Source: an uncultured Opitutales bacterium
Lineage (GTDB): Bacteria > Verrucomicrobiota > Verrucomicrobiia > Opitutales > Coraliomargaritaceae
Reading direction: 5' to 3'
Assembly: GCA_937775295.1 (NCBI GenBank)
Contig: CALKBZ010000043.1
Coordinates: 1-56,444 of the forward strand
DNA: 56,444 nucleotides
Below, in pieces: positions 8,013 to 17,126 of the stretch (the first letter of the stretch is position 1; every line of letters begins with the position of its first letter). The notes under the pieces are model-generated. The model did not search any database. It had not been told where the DNA came from and saw only the letters and a list, made by a program, of their open reading frames with translations. Position numbers and translations under genes: made by a program.

Positions 8013-8510
8013 GGTGTTTTAAAATGAGCAGTTGATAGATAAATCTTAACCAGGAGCTAGCAGGCAGAAGTTAGTGACTGAAAAATAGCATCAGTTATGA
8101 ATGGCGAAGTACTGCTGGGGAATGGTTGATTTTTTAAGATATCAGGGAGTGTGCTGGGTGAGGCTCCTTTGCCAAACCTTCGTATTAAAAAAATGAAGTG
8201 GCTTGAGGATGAAGTGGAAGCAGTGGGCGTCGGCTAAATGAGATGTGGCGATTTCCCGATCCTCCGCATTGCCGTCACCGTGCGAAGATGTTGACTGTGA
8301 CTGCGGCGCACATGATCCATCACCCAGTGTAAAGCTTATGGTGGTGGGTCTCTTACCATCATGACTGACGTGTTTGAGTCTTCTCAATCACGTGCCGCGA
8401 TTGCACTTGCCCTGAGGAATACTCCAAGTAAACCTAAAGATCATCCACCAAAGAAGTCGGGTAATATCCCACAATAATGTGCATTTGGTATCATTGCAGG
8501 GGATAACTTT
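8013..8510. other. Intergenic region upstream of the sodium-pump operon
   Basis: About 500 bp between the divergent DUF2293 and oadG genes. It should hold both promoters, but I cannot point to a clear -35/-10 pair. One short plus-strand frame at 8361-8477 is listed separately. The rest shows no convincing coding sequence. Confidence 0.4.
8361..8477 (+). CDS. Possible 38-aa small protein upstream of oadG
   Basis: An ATG-started frame of 38 codons beginning MTDVFESSQSRAAIALAL and ending in a Lys/Pro-rich tail (PSKPKDHPPKKSGNIPQ), 33 bp before oadG and on its strand. The composition looks protein-like. The upstream ribosome-binding site is weak, and I recognise no family. It may be a real leader peptide or chance. 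Confidence 0.25.
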   Translation: MTDVFESSQSRAAIALALRNTPSKPKDHPPKKSGNIPQ

Positions 8511-8870
8511 ATGAACAATTTAGACTTTATTTTGGTCGTTAGCGGCCCATCAGTACCTGTAAATACCTCAGGGACTTTAGAGATCGTAGGTGTCGGATTT
8601 ATTTTTGTTATGGTGGTGCTTGCACTCCTTGCGATGGTGACTTCGGCGATCGGCGCGATTTTCATTCGTTTCGAGGCCAAAGCGGCTGCTAAGGCCGCAA
8701 CCGCTGCGATTGCGTTGGCGCCTACTTTGGGGCTTGAGGCCTTAGACTATGAAGAAGACCCCGCATTGATCGCTGTGATTGCTGCTGCGGTGCACAGCGT
8801 GGTCGGTGATCGATCGCATCGTATCGTATCGATTCGTCCAAGTGGCTCAGGTGGGGCTCAAAAAAACTGA
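8511..8870 (+). CDS. oadG: OadG-like gamma subunit of Na+-translocating decarboxylase
   Basis: A 119-aa protein with one strong transmembrane helix (about residues 24-51), then an Ala/Lys-rich stretch and a cytoplasmic tail with DPALIAVIAAAVHSVVGDRS, the pattern of OadG_gamma-type subunits, which hold the peripheral alpha subunit against the beta pump. An AGGGG ribosome-binding site precedes the ATG. It heads an operon with a biotin carrier and the beta subunit. The alpha carboxyltransferase is not in the window, so oxaloacetate versus methylmalonyl-CoA or glutaconyl-CoA specificity is open. Confidence 0.85.
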   Translation: MNNLDFILVVSGPSVPVNTSGTLEIVGVGFIFVMVVLALLAMVTSAIGAIFIRFEAKAAAKAATAAIALAPTLGLEALDYEEDPALIAVIAAAVHSVVGDRSHRIVSIRPSGSGGAQKN

Positions 8871-8948
8871 CGCTAGATCTTCTCTTGGGACAGTGTGCGC
8901 GAGACTTTATTTTAAAACAAACAACAATTTAAGAAAGCTATAATTAAC

Positions 8949-9296
8949 ATGAAACGTTTACGTATAAGTATAGAAGGAAAATCCTATGATGTAGCAGTGG
9001 AAGTCTTGGATGAGGGTTTGACCACGCCAGCGCTTCTGGCGAGTGCCCCCGTCACTGCGAAAATGGCTCCAGTGGGCACCGAAGCCGCTATTGTAACGAG
9101 CCCATTGGCGGCTGTCGTTGTCTCGATCAATGTGGCAATTGGCGATGTTGTCAAAGAAGGACAAAGTGTTATCATGCTCGAAGCGATGAAAATGAATACA
9201 ATCGTCTCCGCGCCAAGCGCTGGCACGGTCTCGGCGATTCACGTTAGCGCAAGCGACGCAGTTGAAGAAGGCCAGGCAATGGTCACTCTAGCATAA
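8949..9296 (+). CDS. Biotin carrier protein of the Na+-pumping decarboxylase
   Basis: A 115-aa free-standing biotinyl-lipoyl domain. The biotin attachment motif LEAMKMN is present with Lys81. An Ala/Pro-rich linker (residues 25-45) separates a short N-terminal strand from the carrier barrel, as in the C-terminus of OadA and in MmdC. It should carry the carboxyl group from the carboxyltransferase to OadB. Here it is a separate gene between gamma and beta, the arrangement of methylmalonyl-CoA decarboxylase-type systems. Confidence 0.9.
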   Translation: MKRLRISIEGKSYDVAVEVLDEGLTTPALLASAPVTAKMAPVGTEAAIVTSPLAAVVVSINVAIGDVVKEGQSVIMLEAMKMNTIVSAPSAGTVSAIHVSASDAVEEGQAMVTLA

Positions 9297-9327
9297 GTAT
9301 TTAACGTTTACTTCAAGACTTTCACAT

Positions 9328-10821
9328 ATGATCGATCTATTCCATCGTCTTTACGGCAGCACAGGCTTTGCATTTCTTGACTGGCGTATGCTAGTGATGT
9401 GGGTGGTAGTCGCCGTGCTGCTTTACCTTGCTGTTTATAAAAAGTTCGAACCCTTGCTCCTCGTGCCGATTGCATTTGGCGCGATGCTTGCAAACTTGCC
9501 GACTCAGGGCATCATCAACAAACCGGCAAGCGTGATCCGTGCGCCAGTATCCGGGCAGGTCCTTCTGGTTAGCGCCACCGAAGGCCAGTCTGTCAAACTG
9601 AATGCCGTCGAGAAGGTCCAACCTAAGACGGTTGGCGAGCTTGGCGCAGAGGCCATTACCGCCTTAATTGCTGGCGAGCATGTCGAGCACTATGGCTCCA
9701 ATTCCTTGCTTTATGTGATGCGTGAGACAGCTACGAAAGTTGCTGGAGACGAAGTCATTATGATTGGTGAGCTTGCGTTGATGGCTTCGGATGTATTAGT
9801 TTGGGCAGATGCGAGCGGTCGTGTGGTCACTGCTGAGACTCGAGTGGGCGATCGCCTGATCGAAGGTGCCGAACTGGCGGAGTTACACAGCTCACATACG
9901 GGTGGCTTGTTTCACTACATACAGCTTGGTATCTTGCTGGAAATCTTTCCCCCGTTGATTTTTCTCGGTGTAGGTGCCTTGACTGACTTCGGTCCACTGA
10001 TTGCGAACCCTCGTGTGCTATTGCTCGGTGGTGCGGCTCAGTTCGGTGTGTTTGCTACATTTATTGGAGCGCAGTTGCTTGGCTTTTCTGGTCAGGAGTC
10101 TGGCGCGATCGCTATTATTGGCGGAGCCGATGGTCCGACCTCAATTTTCTTGGCCAACTCGTTGGCACCTCACCTGCTCGCGCCGATTGCAGTCGCGGCG
10201 TATAGTTACATGGCGTTGGTGCCGGTGATTCAGCCGCCGATCATGCGTGCATTAACCACTGTGAAAGAACGTAAAATTCGTATGAAGAGTCTGCGTAAAG
10301 TCAGCCGTCTAGAGAAGCTCGTGTTCGCGGTGATCGTCACGGTGGCTTGTATTCTTCTGGTGCCACCTGCCTCGCCGTTGATCGGTATGCTCATGTTTGG
10401 TAACTTCCTGCGTGAGTGTAATGTAACCGAACGTCTCAGCAAAGCGGCTCAAAACGAGCTGATCAATGTAATCACCATTTTCCTCGGCACCAGTGTCGGC
10501 ATTACTATGACAGGTGATCGTTTCCTGCGCGCAGAGACGCTCAGCATCCTGTTGCTGGGTATCGTTGCCTTTGGTATTGCCACTTCGTGTGGTGTGTTGA
10601 TGGCGAAGGTGATGAATCTCTTTTCTAAGAATAAAATCAATCCACTCATCGGTTCAGCCGGTGTGAGTGCGGTGCCAATGGCCGCACGTGTCAGCCAAGT
10701 CGAAGGCCAAAAGGCAGACCCAGGCAACTTCCTCCTCATGCATGCAATGGGACCTAATGTTGCAGGTGTGATCGGAACAGCTCTGGTCGCTGGATTCTTC
10801 CTTACAGTGCTAGCACCTTGA
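9328..10821 (+). CDS. oadB: OadB-like Na+-translocating decarboxylase beta subunit with an inserted soluble domain
   Basis: A 497-aa polytopic protein. The hallmarks are present: GVGALTDFGPLIANP near residues 215-230, GGADGPTSIF with the Asp needed for Na+ transport, the loop with NELINVITIFLGTSVG, and the C-terminal HAMGPNVAGVIGTA. It decarboxylates carboxy-biotin and exports Na+. Residues about 62-190, between the first membrane helices and the GLFHYIQLGI helix, form a soluble insert. The insert contains two barrel-sandwich-like pieces, APVSGQVLLVSATEGQSV and ADASGRVVTAETRVGDRLIEGAELAEL, without a biotinyl Lys motif. Confidence 0.9.
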   Translation: MIDLFHRLYGSTGFAFLDWRMLVMWVVVAVLLYLAVYKKFEPLLLVPIAFGAMLANLPTQGIINKPASVIRAPVSGQVLLVSATEGQSVKLNAVEKVQPKTVGELGAEAITALIAGEHVEHYGSNSLLYVMRETATKVAGDEVIMIGELALMASDVLVWADASGRVVTAETRVGDRLIEGAELAELHSSHTGGLFHYIQLGILLEIFPPLIFLGVGALTDFGPLIANPRVLLLGGAAQFGVFATFIGAQLLGFSGQESGAIAIIGGADGPTSIFLANSLAPHLLAPIAVAAYSYMALVPVIQPPIMRALTTVKERKIRMKSLRKVSRLEKLVFAVIVTVACILLVPPASPLIGMLMFGNFLRECNVTERLSKAAQNELINVITIFLGTSVGITMTGDRFLRAETLSILLLGIVAFGIATSCGVLMAKVMNLFSKNKINPLIGSAGVSAVPMAARVSQVEGQKADPGNFLLMHAMGPNVAGVIGTALVAGFFLTVLAP

Positions 10822-11408
10822 GGTCACTAAGCGCTCGGCAAGTCGCGCAGTGGTCAGGCTACCGGGCAGTGGTGTTGGCGGCGGATCTTCGAGTACAGCG
10901 GTGCTGTTCTGATTGTGTTGCTGCGTGTTGTTGACGATCGTACGGTGCGATCAGTGTGGTTTTGTCCTGCCGCGAAGCCCCTCTTTGCTGATTTCTACCG
11001 ATCAAACGTCCATCGAGTCAGACTCGATGGGCTGGGTGTTTGCAATGGGTAGGGTCTAGGTCTCGACTGTGCTCGTGTCGCCTCTAATTGGATCGACCAG
11101 CTTATTGGCGATCTCGCAGGATGGTCTAGTCTTCGATTACGGTGACTTTTATTATATTCGTAAATAGAGAAGAATCCCCCAATTTGTGTACTTCTGGATT
11201 AATTAACAGTTCAGGGAAGCAGATTGATAAAGTACGAAAAGAAAAAGCCACTCCCGTAGATTGGATAAGGGGCTCTTTTTATCGGGTAAATAAAAACAAC
11301 AAATAATGATCGACCCGGAAGTGTTACCCCAGCTTACGATTTGCCGAGTGCCATCTCTGACGGATCTCCAAGTAGTACATATTCTTGGCGGTCGATGAAG
11401 GGTACAAA
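10822..11408. other. Intergenic region downstream of oadB
   Basis: Nearly 600 bp with no convincing gene. It holds a perfect 8-bp stem CCATCGAG / CTCGATGG (11010-11030, 5-nt loop) that could slow transcription after oadB but lacks a good T run. A weaker AGCC...GGCT pairing followed by CTTTTT lies at about 11246-11277. Neither is a firm terminator. Confidence 0.45.
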
Positions 11409-11441
11409 AAAGCCTCGGAGTTATCCGAGGCTTTAAAAAAA
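11409..11441 (-). terminator. Rho-independent terminator of the acidic protein gene
   Basis: An 11-bp perfect stem (AAAGCCTCGGA, loop GTTA, TCCGAGGCTTT; 11409-11434) lies 16 bp beyond the minus-strand gene. On that strand the stem is followed by a T run. A-rich flanks on both sides let it act on either strand. Confidence 0.9.
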
Positions 11442-11456
11442 GTATAAACGATGACC

Positions 11457-12203
11457 CTATTTTGTAGGCTCTTCCGGCTCTGTCTCCGGTGGAGTGGTGT
11501 GCTCTTCGTATTGCTGTTCCTCATCTTCCTCTTCTTCGTCCCATTTCATGGTTTCGTCGGCGACGAGGGTTTCTTCGGTGTCGGTGCCTGCATCCACTCC
11601 TGCGAGGTCTTTTTCGAGTACTTCGTCTTCGGACTTCGGAGTGCTCTCCTCGTCGTCGTCATCGAGTTCGAAGCCTTCTGGCACGTATTCAAGGATCGTA
11701 ATGAGTTCGGTAAAGTAGTGCGTCGCACGACCTTCCAGGAAATCGTCATTTTGAGATTCGCGAATTTCTTCTTCGAGTTCTTCGACCGTCAGCTTCTGGG
11801 CGAAGTCGATCAGATCGTTGAGCATCTTAATGCGCAGTTTGGTGATGTGGTCGAGTAAGTCGGCATAGGGGCCTTTATCTTCGTCCAGTACATCGGGAAG
11901 GGCGAAGAGCGGATCCTCGCTGTCGAGGATGTTGTCCTGCACGCGTTTAAGTAGGACGGACTTGTCGTCCTGGATTTCATCGATGCCGAAGGTATAGAAG
12001 GCTTCGGTAACGAGATCCATTTGTAGGCCGTATTCGTTAAGCGGCTCCAGCAAATCGAGGAAGTGCTGAAACTGGCGTGGATCGATAATGCCGAGACCGT
12101 CGATCTCCCAGTGGATTGGATCACTAATTTCTTTGATCCACCAGTTCATATCTTCTCCGATGCGTGCTTTGCACCAGGTGAGTTTGTTAGATGTATTGGG
12201 CAT
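11457..12203 (-). CDS. Uncharacterised acidic protein
   Basis: A 248-aa soluble protein that I cannot assign to a family. The first ~165 residues look globular and helical (for example a Trp-rich start near MNWWIKEI, then LLEPLNEYGLQMDLVTEAFY and LLDHITKLRIKMLNDLIDFA). The last ~75 residues are highly acidic, with runs of Asp and Glu, and probably disordered. A second ATG at 12149 (Met19) has a strong GGAGAAG ribosome-binding site 5 nt upstream, better than the one for 12203, so the shorter form is a real alternative. It is followed by a strong terminator and is monocistronic. Confidence 0.75.
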   Translation of the reverse strand: MPNTSNKLTWCKARIGEDMNWWIKEISDPIHWEIDGLGIIDPRQFQHFLDLLEPLNEYGLQMDLVTEAFYTFGIDEIQDDKSVLLKRVQDNILDSEDPLFALPDVLDEDKGPYADLLDHITKLRIKMLNDLIDFAQKLTVEELEEEIRESQNDDFLEGRATHYFTELITILEYVPEGFELDDDDEESTPKSEDEVLEKDLAGVDAGTDTEETLVADETMKWDEEEEDEEQQYEEHTTPPETEPEEPTK

Positions 12204-12412
12204 GCTTAAAAGTCGTGGTTCCTGAGTATATTTATTACTAGCTTCGTGTTGAGACTAGTATTTCCATTAGATATGATATAACGGTAAAAACCTCCAAAAC
12301 CAAATTGTAAAGTGCTTTGTTCAAAAAATTTCAAACGAGTGATTTTCATTGTTTAGTGACGACGCCTTGTTAACTTGCCCATTTCTTAATTAAGGCTAAC
12401 AGATTTACCGCT

Positions 12413-13477
12413 ATGGGATGTATCTACGAAACAATTATCCGCCCAATACTCTTTAGAATGGAGCCGGAACAGGCACATGATCGCGGCCGCACCGCACTCA
12501 TGGCGCTGAGTAAGGTGCCAGGCCTATGTCCGCTGCTGCGCGCTTGTAATCAAGTCCGAGAGGATAAGCCAGTCAAACTGTTCGGCTTGGAGTTTCCGAA
12601 TCGTGTTGGTCTCGCTGCCGGAATGGATAAAGACGGTGAATTTACGCGTGCTATTGAGGCGCTGGGCTTCGGCCATGCCGAGGTCGGTACGGTCACGCCA
12701 CAAGGGCAGCCGGGCAATCCGCGTCCGCGCTTATTTCGCCACCCCGAGCAAAATGCGCTGATTAATCGCATGGGTTTTAATAATAAAGGTTCGGAGGCGA
12801 TGCTACAATGCCTCTCGAAGCACTACCCGAAGGGCAAGCGCAAGATGCCAGTCGGGGTGAACATCGGCAAGGCCAAGGCCACATCGCTGGATCATGCAGT
12901 GGATGACTATGTGGCGTCGTTCCGTACTTTAGCGGATCAAGCCGACTATTTCACCATTAATATCAGTAGTCCCAATACACCAGGCTTGCGCGAACTGCAG
13001 ACGGAGAGCTATCTGCGTGAATTGTTGACCACACTACACGATGAGAATCGTAGTTACGCCAAAAAACTCGGGCACCAGCCACATCCGTTGCTACTCAAGA
13101 TCGCACCTGATCTGACGTATGCCGAAATCGATAAAATTGTTGAAGTGCTGCTTGATTTGGACTACGACGGCATTATCGCCACCAATACCACGATTACCCG
13201 CCCACGTGGATTTACATCGACGGAAACGGGCGGCATGAGCGGCGGTACAGATATTCACAAGCGTTCCAACGACGTGATTGACTTCATTCACCGCTCCACA
13301 GAAGGCAAGTTGCCGATTATTGGCGTGGGTGGGATTGATTCGGTCGAATCTGCCGGCGAAAAAATGGACGCTGGTGCATCGATGGTACAGATCTATACCG
13401 GCTGGATCTATCGTGGCCCATTTTTCGCCAAAGTGCTGGCTCAAGCTCTTAAGTCACACGGCGAAGACTGGATCTAA
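12413..13477 (+). CDS. pyrD: Dihydroorotate dehydrogenase (quinone), class 2
   Basis: A 354-aa FMN enzyme of de novo pyrimidine synthesis that oxidises dihydroorotate to orotate and reduces membrane quinone. Class 2 is shown by the N-terminal helical extension (IIRPILFRMEPEQAH), the FMN loop GLAAGMDKDGE, the motif INRMGFNNKG, the catalytic-serine segment NISSPNTPGLR (Ser185/186), KIAPDL, TNTT and GVGGIDS near the C-terminus. Length is normal. It faces the yicC gene convergently. Confidence 0.97.
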   Translation: MGCIYETIIRPILFRMEPEQAHDRGRTALMALSKVPGLCPLLRACNQVREDKPVKLFGLEFPNRVGLAAGMDKDGEFTRAIEALGFGHAEVGTVTPQGQPGNPRPRLFRHPEQNALINRMGFNNKGSEAMLQCLSKHYPKGKRKMPVGVNIGKAKATSLDHAVDDYVASFRTLADQADYFTINISSPNTPGLRELQTESYLRELLTTLHDENRSYAKKLGHQPHPLLLKIAPDLTYAEIDKIVEVLLDLDYDGIIATNTTITRPRGFTSTETGGMSGGTDIHKRSNDVIDFIHRSTEGKLPIIGVGGIDSVESAGEKMDAGASMVQIYTGWIYRGPFFAKVLAQALKSHGEDWI

Positions 13478-13563
13478 ACAGAATAGGGTCCGAGTGCTCT
13501 GGATCGATGCATATTTAGAGCTGGTCACAATAGTGAGGCCCGCAAATGTGCGTGGGGTCTGGG

Positions 13564-14445
13564 TTACTCGACATTTTGAACCTGTTCACGAATACGTTCT
13601 AGGCCATTTTTACCTTCGATCACGGCGCGGGTGATTTCGATCGGAGATGACTTGCTACCGGTGGTATTGAATTCTCGATGTATTTCCTGGCAGAGGAAAT
13701 CCATTTTTCGACCGGTCGCTTCGTCAGCATTAATAAATTCGTTGAATTGATCGAAGTGACTATTTAAGCGTGTGAGCTCTTCGCTGATGTCCGAGCGGTC
13801 GGCAAAGATGGCTAGTTCCTTCAGTACACGTTCATCATTTATGTCTAGCTCGAGCTTTAGTTGCTTGAGTCGATTCATCAGTGCATCGCGGTAGGCCGCG
13901 ACGGTGTTCTCTGCATGTGTTGCGATCTGCTGCATAATTGCATCAAGCTCTTGAATGCGCTGACGTAAGTCTTCCGCGAGTGCCTTGCCCTCGTTGACTC
14001 GCATGCTATCGATATCTGCGAGCGCAGTATCGAATGCTGCTTTGATTGGAGCTTCAATTTCGCGCCAGTCTGGCAGTGCAGAGCTGTCTTTCAGTGTTTT
14101 TGCTAGATCGAGTAATACGTGACTATCGACAGCAAAGGGAATATTCCGGCTTTCGGCGAAACCGCGCAACCGATCCAAGCTTTCGTCCATGCTTCGGGCA
14201 CTCCATGCCAGGCCGGATTGTGTGCCCTCGGTGGACTCTGCCTTTATTTGAATGTTTATGCGGCCGCGCTGAAAAGCATCTTTGAGCCAAAGGTTACATT
14301 GTTGGTCGAGCCCATTCCATTCGCGAGGGCAGGAGATTTGAGCATCTAGAGTTTTTCGGTTAACCGAAGTTATCTCGACTTCGATTCGCACATTCTGTTT
14401 AGGGGCATTCGCAGAGCCACGGCCATATCCTGTCATACTTTTCAT
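13564..14445 (-). CDS. yicC: YicC family endoribonuclease
   Basis: A 293-aa protein of the YicC/YloC family. It has the invariant N-terminus [10 protein letters not shown] and the C-terminal signature [10 protein letters not shown]...[25 protein letters not shown]. The middle is a long helical, coiled-coil-like region. E. coli YicC is an endoribonuclease linked to small-RNA decay. In many bacteria yicC neighbours gmk; that link is not seen here, where it is convergent with pyrD. Confidence 0.95.
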   Translation of the reverse strand: MKSMTGYGRGSANAPKQNVRIEVEITSVNRKTLDAQISCPREWNGLDQQCNLWLKDAFQRGRINIQIKAESTEGTQSGLAWSARSMDESLDRLRGFAESRNIPFAVDSHVLLDLAKTLKDSSALPDWREIEAPIKAAFDTALADIDSMRVNEGKALAEDLRQRIQELDAIMQQIATHAENTVAAYRDALMNRLKQLKLELDINDERVLKELAIFADRSDISEELTRLNSHFDQFNEFINADEATGRKMDFLCQEIHREFNTTGSKSSPIEITRAVIEGKNGLERIREQVQNVE

Positions 14446-15163
14446 GCCTTAGTCTTAGTCAGAGTATATGACTGTGAGCGATACATTTTTTGCGCCATTC
14501 GGACTACGGTGCGATTCTGTTGCACGTCGTTGGCATTACTCTGATGGGTTCAACATGGTGGTGGTCGTATTATTCTCGAAGATAGTTTAAGTTGAGATTT
14601 TTGGCGGGGTGTCGCTCGTAACATTCTTCGGCAGCTCAATTTGTTGCCTGCAGGGATTACCCATATCATCGGACTAAGTTATAATACTATAATCCATAAT
14701 CATCTCTCTGCGATCGAAGCCGAGATTGAATGCTCTGTTAGGCAGTAAGGGGAGGGGCGACCCAACTGCACAGGTTGGCTGATGGAGTACTTTTACATCA
14801 TATTGCATGGCAATACGTAGTACTCTGTATCGTCGCTTGATTCAGACAGAACCGCTCTGTTGCTTAGGCCAGCCGTAAGGCTTTGCAACCATTCAGTGGT
14901 TAACTATCGAGAGAGTTATGAGAACCTTTCCGCCGATCGACATATTTACTGTGTAACAGGGCACTGAGGCAGAGTGGTGAAGCTGTTTCGTACACGCAGA
15001 CGGGACGGCCCTATTTTTGCTTGTGGCCGATGTGGGCAAGTCAAGCGCTGCAGTTCACCTGAGGGCATTAAAAGGCGCATCGAATCCAACATATTAGAGG
15101 TGACCGAGAGAATGGAGCTGCTGCCGGCGTAATTTATCCAGACTAGGCGGGTCTTTGCCTTTT
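14446..15163. other. Long intergenic region upstream of yicC
   Basis: About 720 bp between two minus-strand genes. I see no tRNA, known RNA family or strong terminator. One possible small frame with a cysteine pattern (14974-15132, plus strand) is listed separately. The stretch is long for this gene-dense segment and could hold an unrecognised RNA or decayed gene. Confidence 0.4.
14974..15132 (+). CDS. Possible 52-aa cysteine-containing small protein
   Basis: A GTG-started frame preceded by TGAGG. It encodes a basic N-terminus (KLFRTRRRDG), a zinc-ribbon-like ACGRCGQVKRC and a charged helix (IKRRIESNILEVTERMELL). An in-frame stop just upstream limits the start. I recognise no family. The coding look is moderate; it may be a gene remnant. 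Confidence 0.2.
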   Translation: MVKLFRTRRRDGPIFACGRCGQVKRCSSPEGIKRRIESNILEVTERMELLPA

Positions 15164-16027
15164 TTAGCCAATATAAGCACTACTGACTAAGACTTTTAAG
15201 CGCTCGACATCTGCACTCGAGGTCTTGGCAATAAAGCCGCGGGCGTGTGCGAAATGCACGTCTGTTTCCGTTTCGAGTGGGCTGAAGTCCATGCGTTGAT
15301 CGTCGTTAAAACGGCGCATTCCGTAACCTTCGCCGCGACTGTCTGGGTAGATCAGTGCGAGCACTTGTTGTTCGAGGCCGAGGGCGATGACATGACCGCC
15401 CAGTCCTGCCGAAGCTTCATCTGGCATCGGTTCTGTGCGGGGCATAAAAAGGACTTTGAATGTGTCGTCAGCAGCGCCAAGCGTCCAAACTTCGGCATGC
15501 TGAGCGATAAAGTTGAGCCGTGCGCGGAGGCCTGTTACGAAATCAACCAAGTCTTGACCGATCATGCGCATGATCTCCCAGATCGGCTGACCTGGTTGGT
15601 GTTCTGTTTGGCTGGCGAAGCGGCGGAGGATAGTAATGTCGAGCGGGGAGTTTAGTTTGCCAATAGTTTCGCGGTCCATGCCGAGCCATTCGGCGGTGTC
15701 GTTGGGGCCGCGGCAGTCGAACCATTCGGCGACTTCAAGCCAACTACAGAACTCGCGCGCATCTTCGTAAAGGCCGATGTGCTGAAGTACCAGTGAAAGG
15801 GCGCAAGTCGGCACCATGTCACGCGGGAATTGATGGTGGTCGAAGTTGCTCCGCTCGGGAGCATGCTCGCCGCCGACGTCTAGCACGGCGATGGATGTGT
15901 CTGCGAGGTCGGCATCGGTCGGTTCGCGACGTTGGATCGCGACCGGTGCTTGAGTGAGTAGCACGGCGCAGGCTAAGAATTCGTCTTTATGGGCACCGCC
16001 CGGATGAGTGAGGATGGAAGTTATCAT
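15164..16027 (-). CDS. MYG1-family metal-dependent hydrolase/exonuclease (DHH-like)
   Basis: A 287-aa protein of the MYG1/UPF0160 family. It has the start motif THPGGAHKDEFLACAVL with His8, His13 and Asp15, the second metal motif VLDVGG followed by NFDHHQ (Asp50 and DHH 63-65), and the C-terminal YPDSRGEGYGMRRF and FAHARGFIAKT. Eukaryotic MYG1 is a 3'-5' RNA exonuclease; bacterial members are little studied. Here it stands alone. Function is inferred from the family and the intact metal motifs. Confidence 0.85.
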   Translation of the reverse strand: MITSILTHPGGAHKDEFLACAVLLTQAPVAIQRREPTDADLADTSIAVLDVGGEHAPERSNFDHHQFPRDMVPTCALSLVLQHIGLYEDAREFCSWLEVAEWFDCRGPNDTAEWLGMDRETIGKLNSPLDITILRRFASQTEHQPGQPIWEIMRMIGQDLVDFVTGLRARLNFIAQHAEVWTLGAADDTFKVLFMPRTEPMPDEASAGLGGHVIALGLEQQVLALIYPDSRGEGYGMRRFNDDQRMDFSPLETETDVHFAHARGFIAKTSSADVERLKVLVSSAYIG

Positions 16028-16279
16028 GAAGGTCGAACGCTGAACATCGGATGCCGAACGTCGAATGGTAAATTCATAATCTTAGAAACCTGCACCTCAG
16101 TTGTGATATTTGGCAATTTGGCGACAGGTGGTGGCAGCATGTTGTTGCCTGTGTAATTCTAAACGCAGAGCGAGGGTAGCGCTAAAGGCTAAATGGCTCG
16201 ACCTGTGGCGAATGCTAGATCACCAGCTGCGTTCAAGGGCAGTTGACTGACAATGCGACCTGTTGGGCCAGCGCGGCAC

Positions 16280-16765
16280 CTATTTTTTGGAACCGACCTT
16301 CGGTACGAAGCGCACGCCGATCATATTGTAGTCGGCATGGGTGTCATTCGAGAACTGCGCGTCTTTTGGCGGATTGAGCATCCGGCCTGCTGCAATCATC
16401 GGCATTTCGACGCTGATATAGTTTTCGGAGCTCAGTCGCACAGTATAAAGGCCATCGGCCAAATTACTAATCGGCACCAGATTGCGGCCCATTGCTAGAC
16501 GCTCGACGGAATGGGGGATGCTGCCGTCGGCGGCGATAAATTCAATCTGCGCACCGGGGCCAGTTTTACTATATTGAGTAAACTCGACCATATGCTCGTT
16601 GGCGAAGCGGATGCCAACGTGGAGGACGCCAGGAGTCTTTTCGGTGGCCTTTGGGCCAAGATAAATAAAGAGGCTGCCAACGATCGCAGTAAATATAAAA
16701 AGGCCGAGGGCAACGTATTTGCCCGGGGTGCCTGGTGTTTGGTTCACTTTATCTATGCCGCTCAT
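16280..16765 (-). CDS. Uncharacterised protein with N-terminal membrane anchor
   Basis: A 161-aa protein with one hydrophobic helix (about residues 17-37), a short linker, and an exported domain of about 110 residues that looks beta-rich (GVLHVGIRFANEHMVEFTQYSKTG; DGLYTVRLSSENYISVEMP). I recognise no family. The small beta domain and single anchor suggest an envelope protein. It is transcribed away from the respiratory operon. Confidence 0.65.
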   Translation of the reverse strand: MSGIDKVNQTPGTPGKYVALGLFIFTAIVGSLFIYLGPKATEKTPGVLHVGIRFANEHMVEFTQYSKTGPGAQIEFIAADGSIPHSVERLAMGRNLVPISNLADGLYTVRLSSENYISVEMPMIAAGRMLNPPKDAQFSNDTHADYNMIGVRFVPKVGSKK

Positions 16766-17126
16766 GCGGGTAGATATGTCTGAGATTCACGAAAGTGAGA
16801 AGCCTGAATTCAGCTTTTTATTATTAGAAAGACTAATTGGGCCAGTGAATGGTCTAGTATAACGAAATTTAATCGCTGATATCTGTTTTACTAATTGATG
16901 TATTGGTTTGGGAACATGTCATTGCTACAAAAAATAATTCCGCTTAGTACTTTGCATTTATTGTACGATTCTTTACGCCTATTTGCACAGATGCTGGGTT
17001 TACTTAATATTTAACACTCTTAACTCACAACTGTTTAGCCATTTGTTTCTTCGTGAATTGAATTTGCTGATAAAAAACGGTTGCCATGCCAATTCGGCGT
17101 ACTTTTAACAGACCGCTATAACTCTG
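16766..17126. other. AT-rich divergent intergenic region before the respiratory operon
   Basis: About 360 bp, AT-rich, between the minus-strand membrane protein and the start of the ACIII operon. It probably carries the operon promoter, but I cannot name the elements with confidence. Confidence 0.4.

Noticed and set aside
8142-8387. Minus-strand 81-codon frame
   Set aside because: Low-quality composition, no family resemblance and no supporting ribosome-binding site.
11246-11277. Rho-independent terminator for the oadB operon
   Set aside because: The pairing is short and bulged and lies over 400 bp after the gene.
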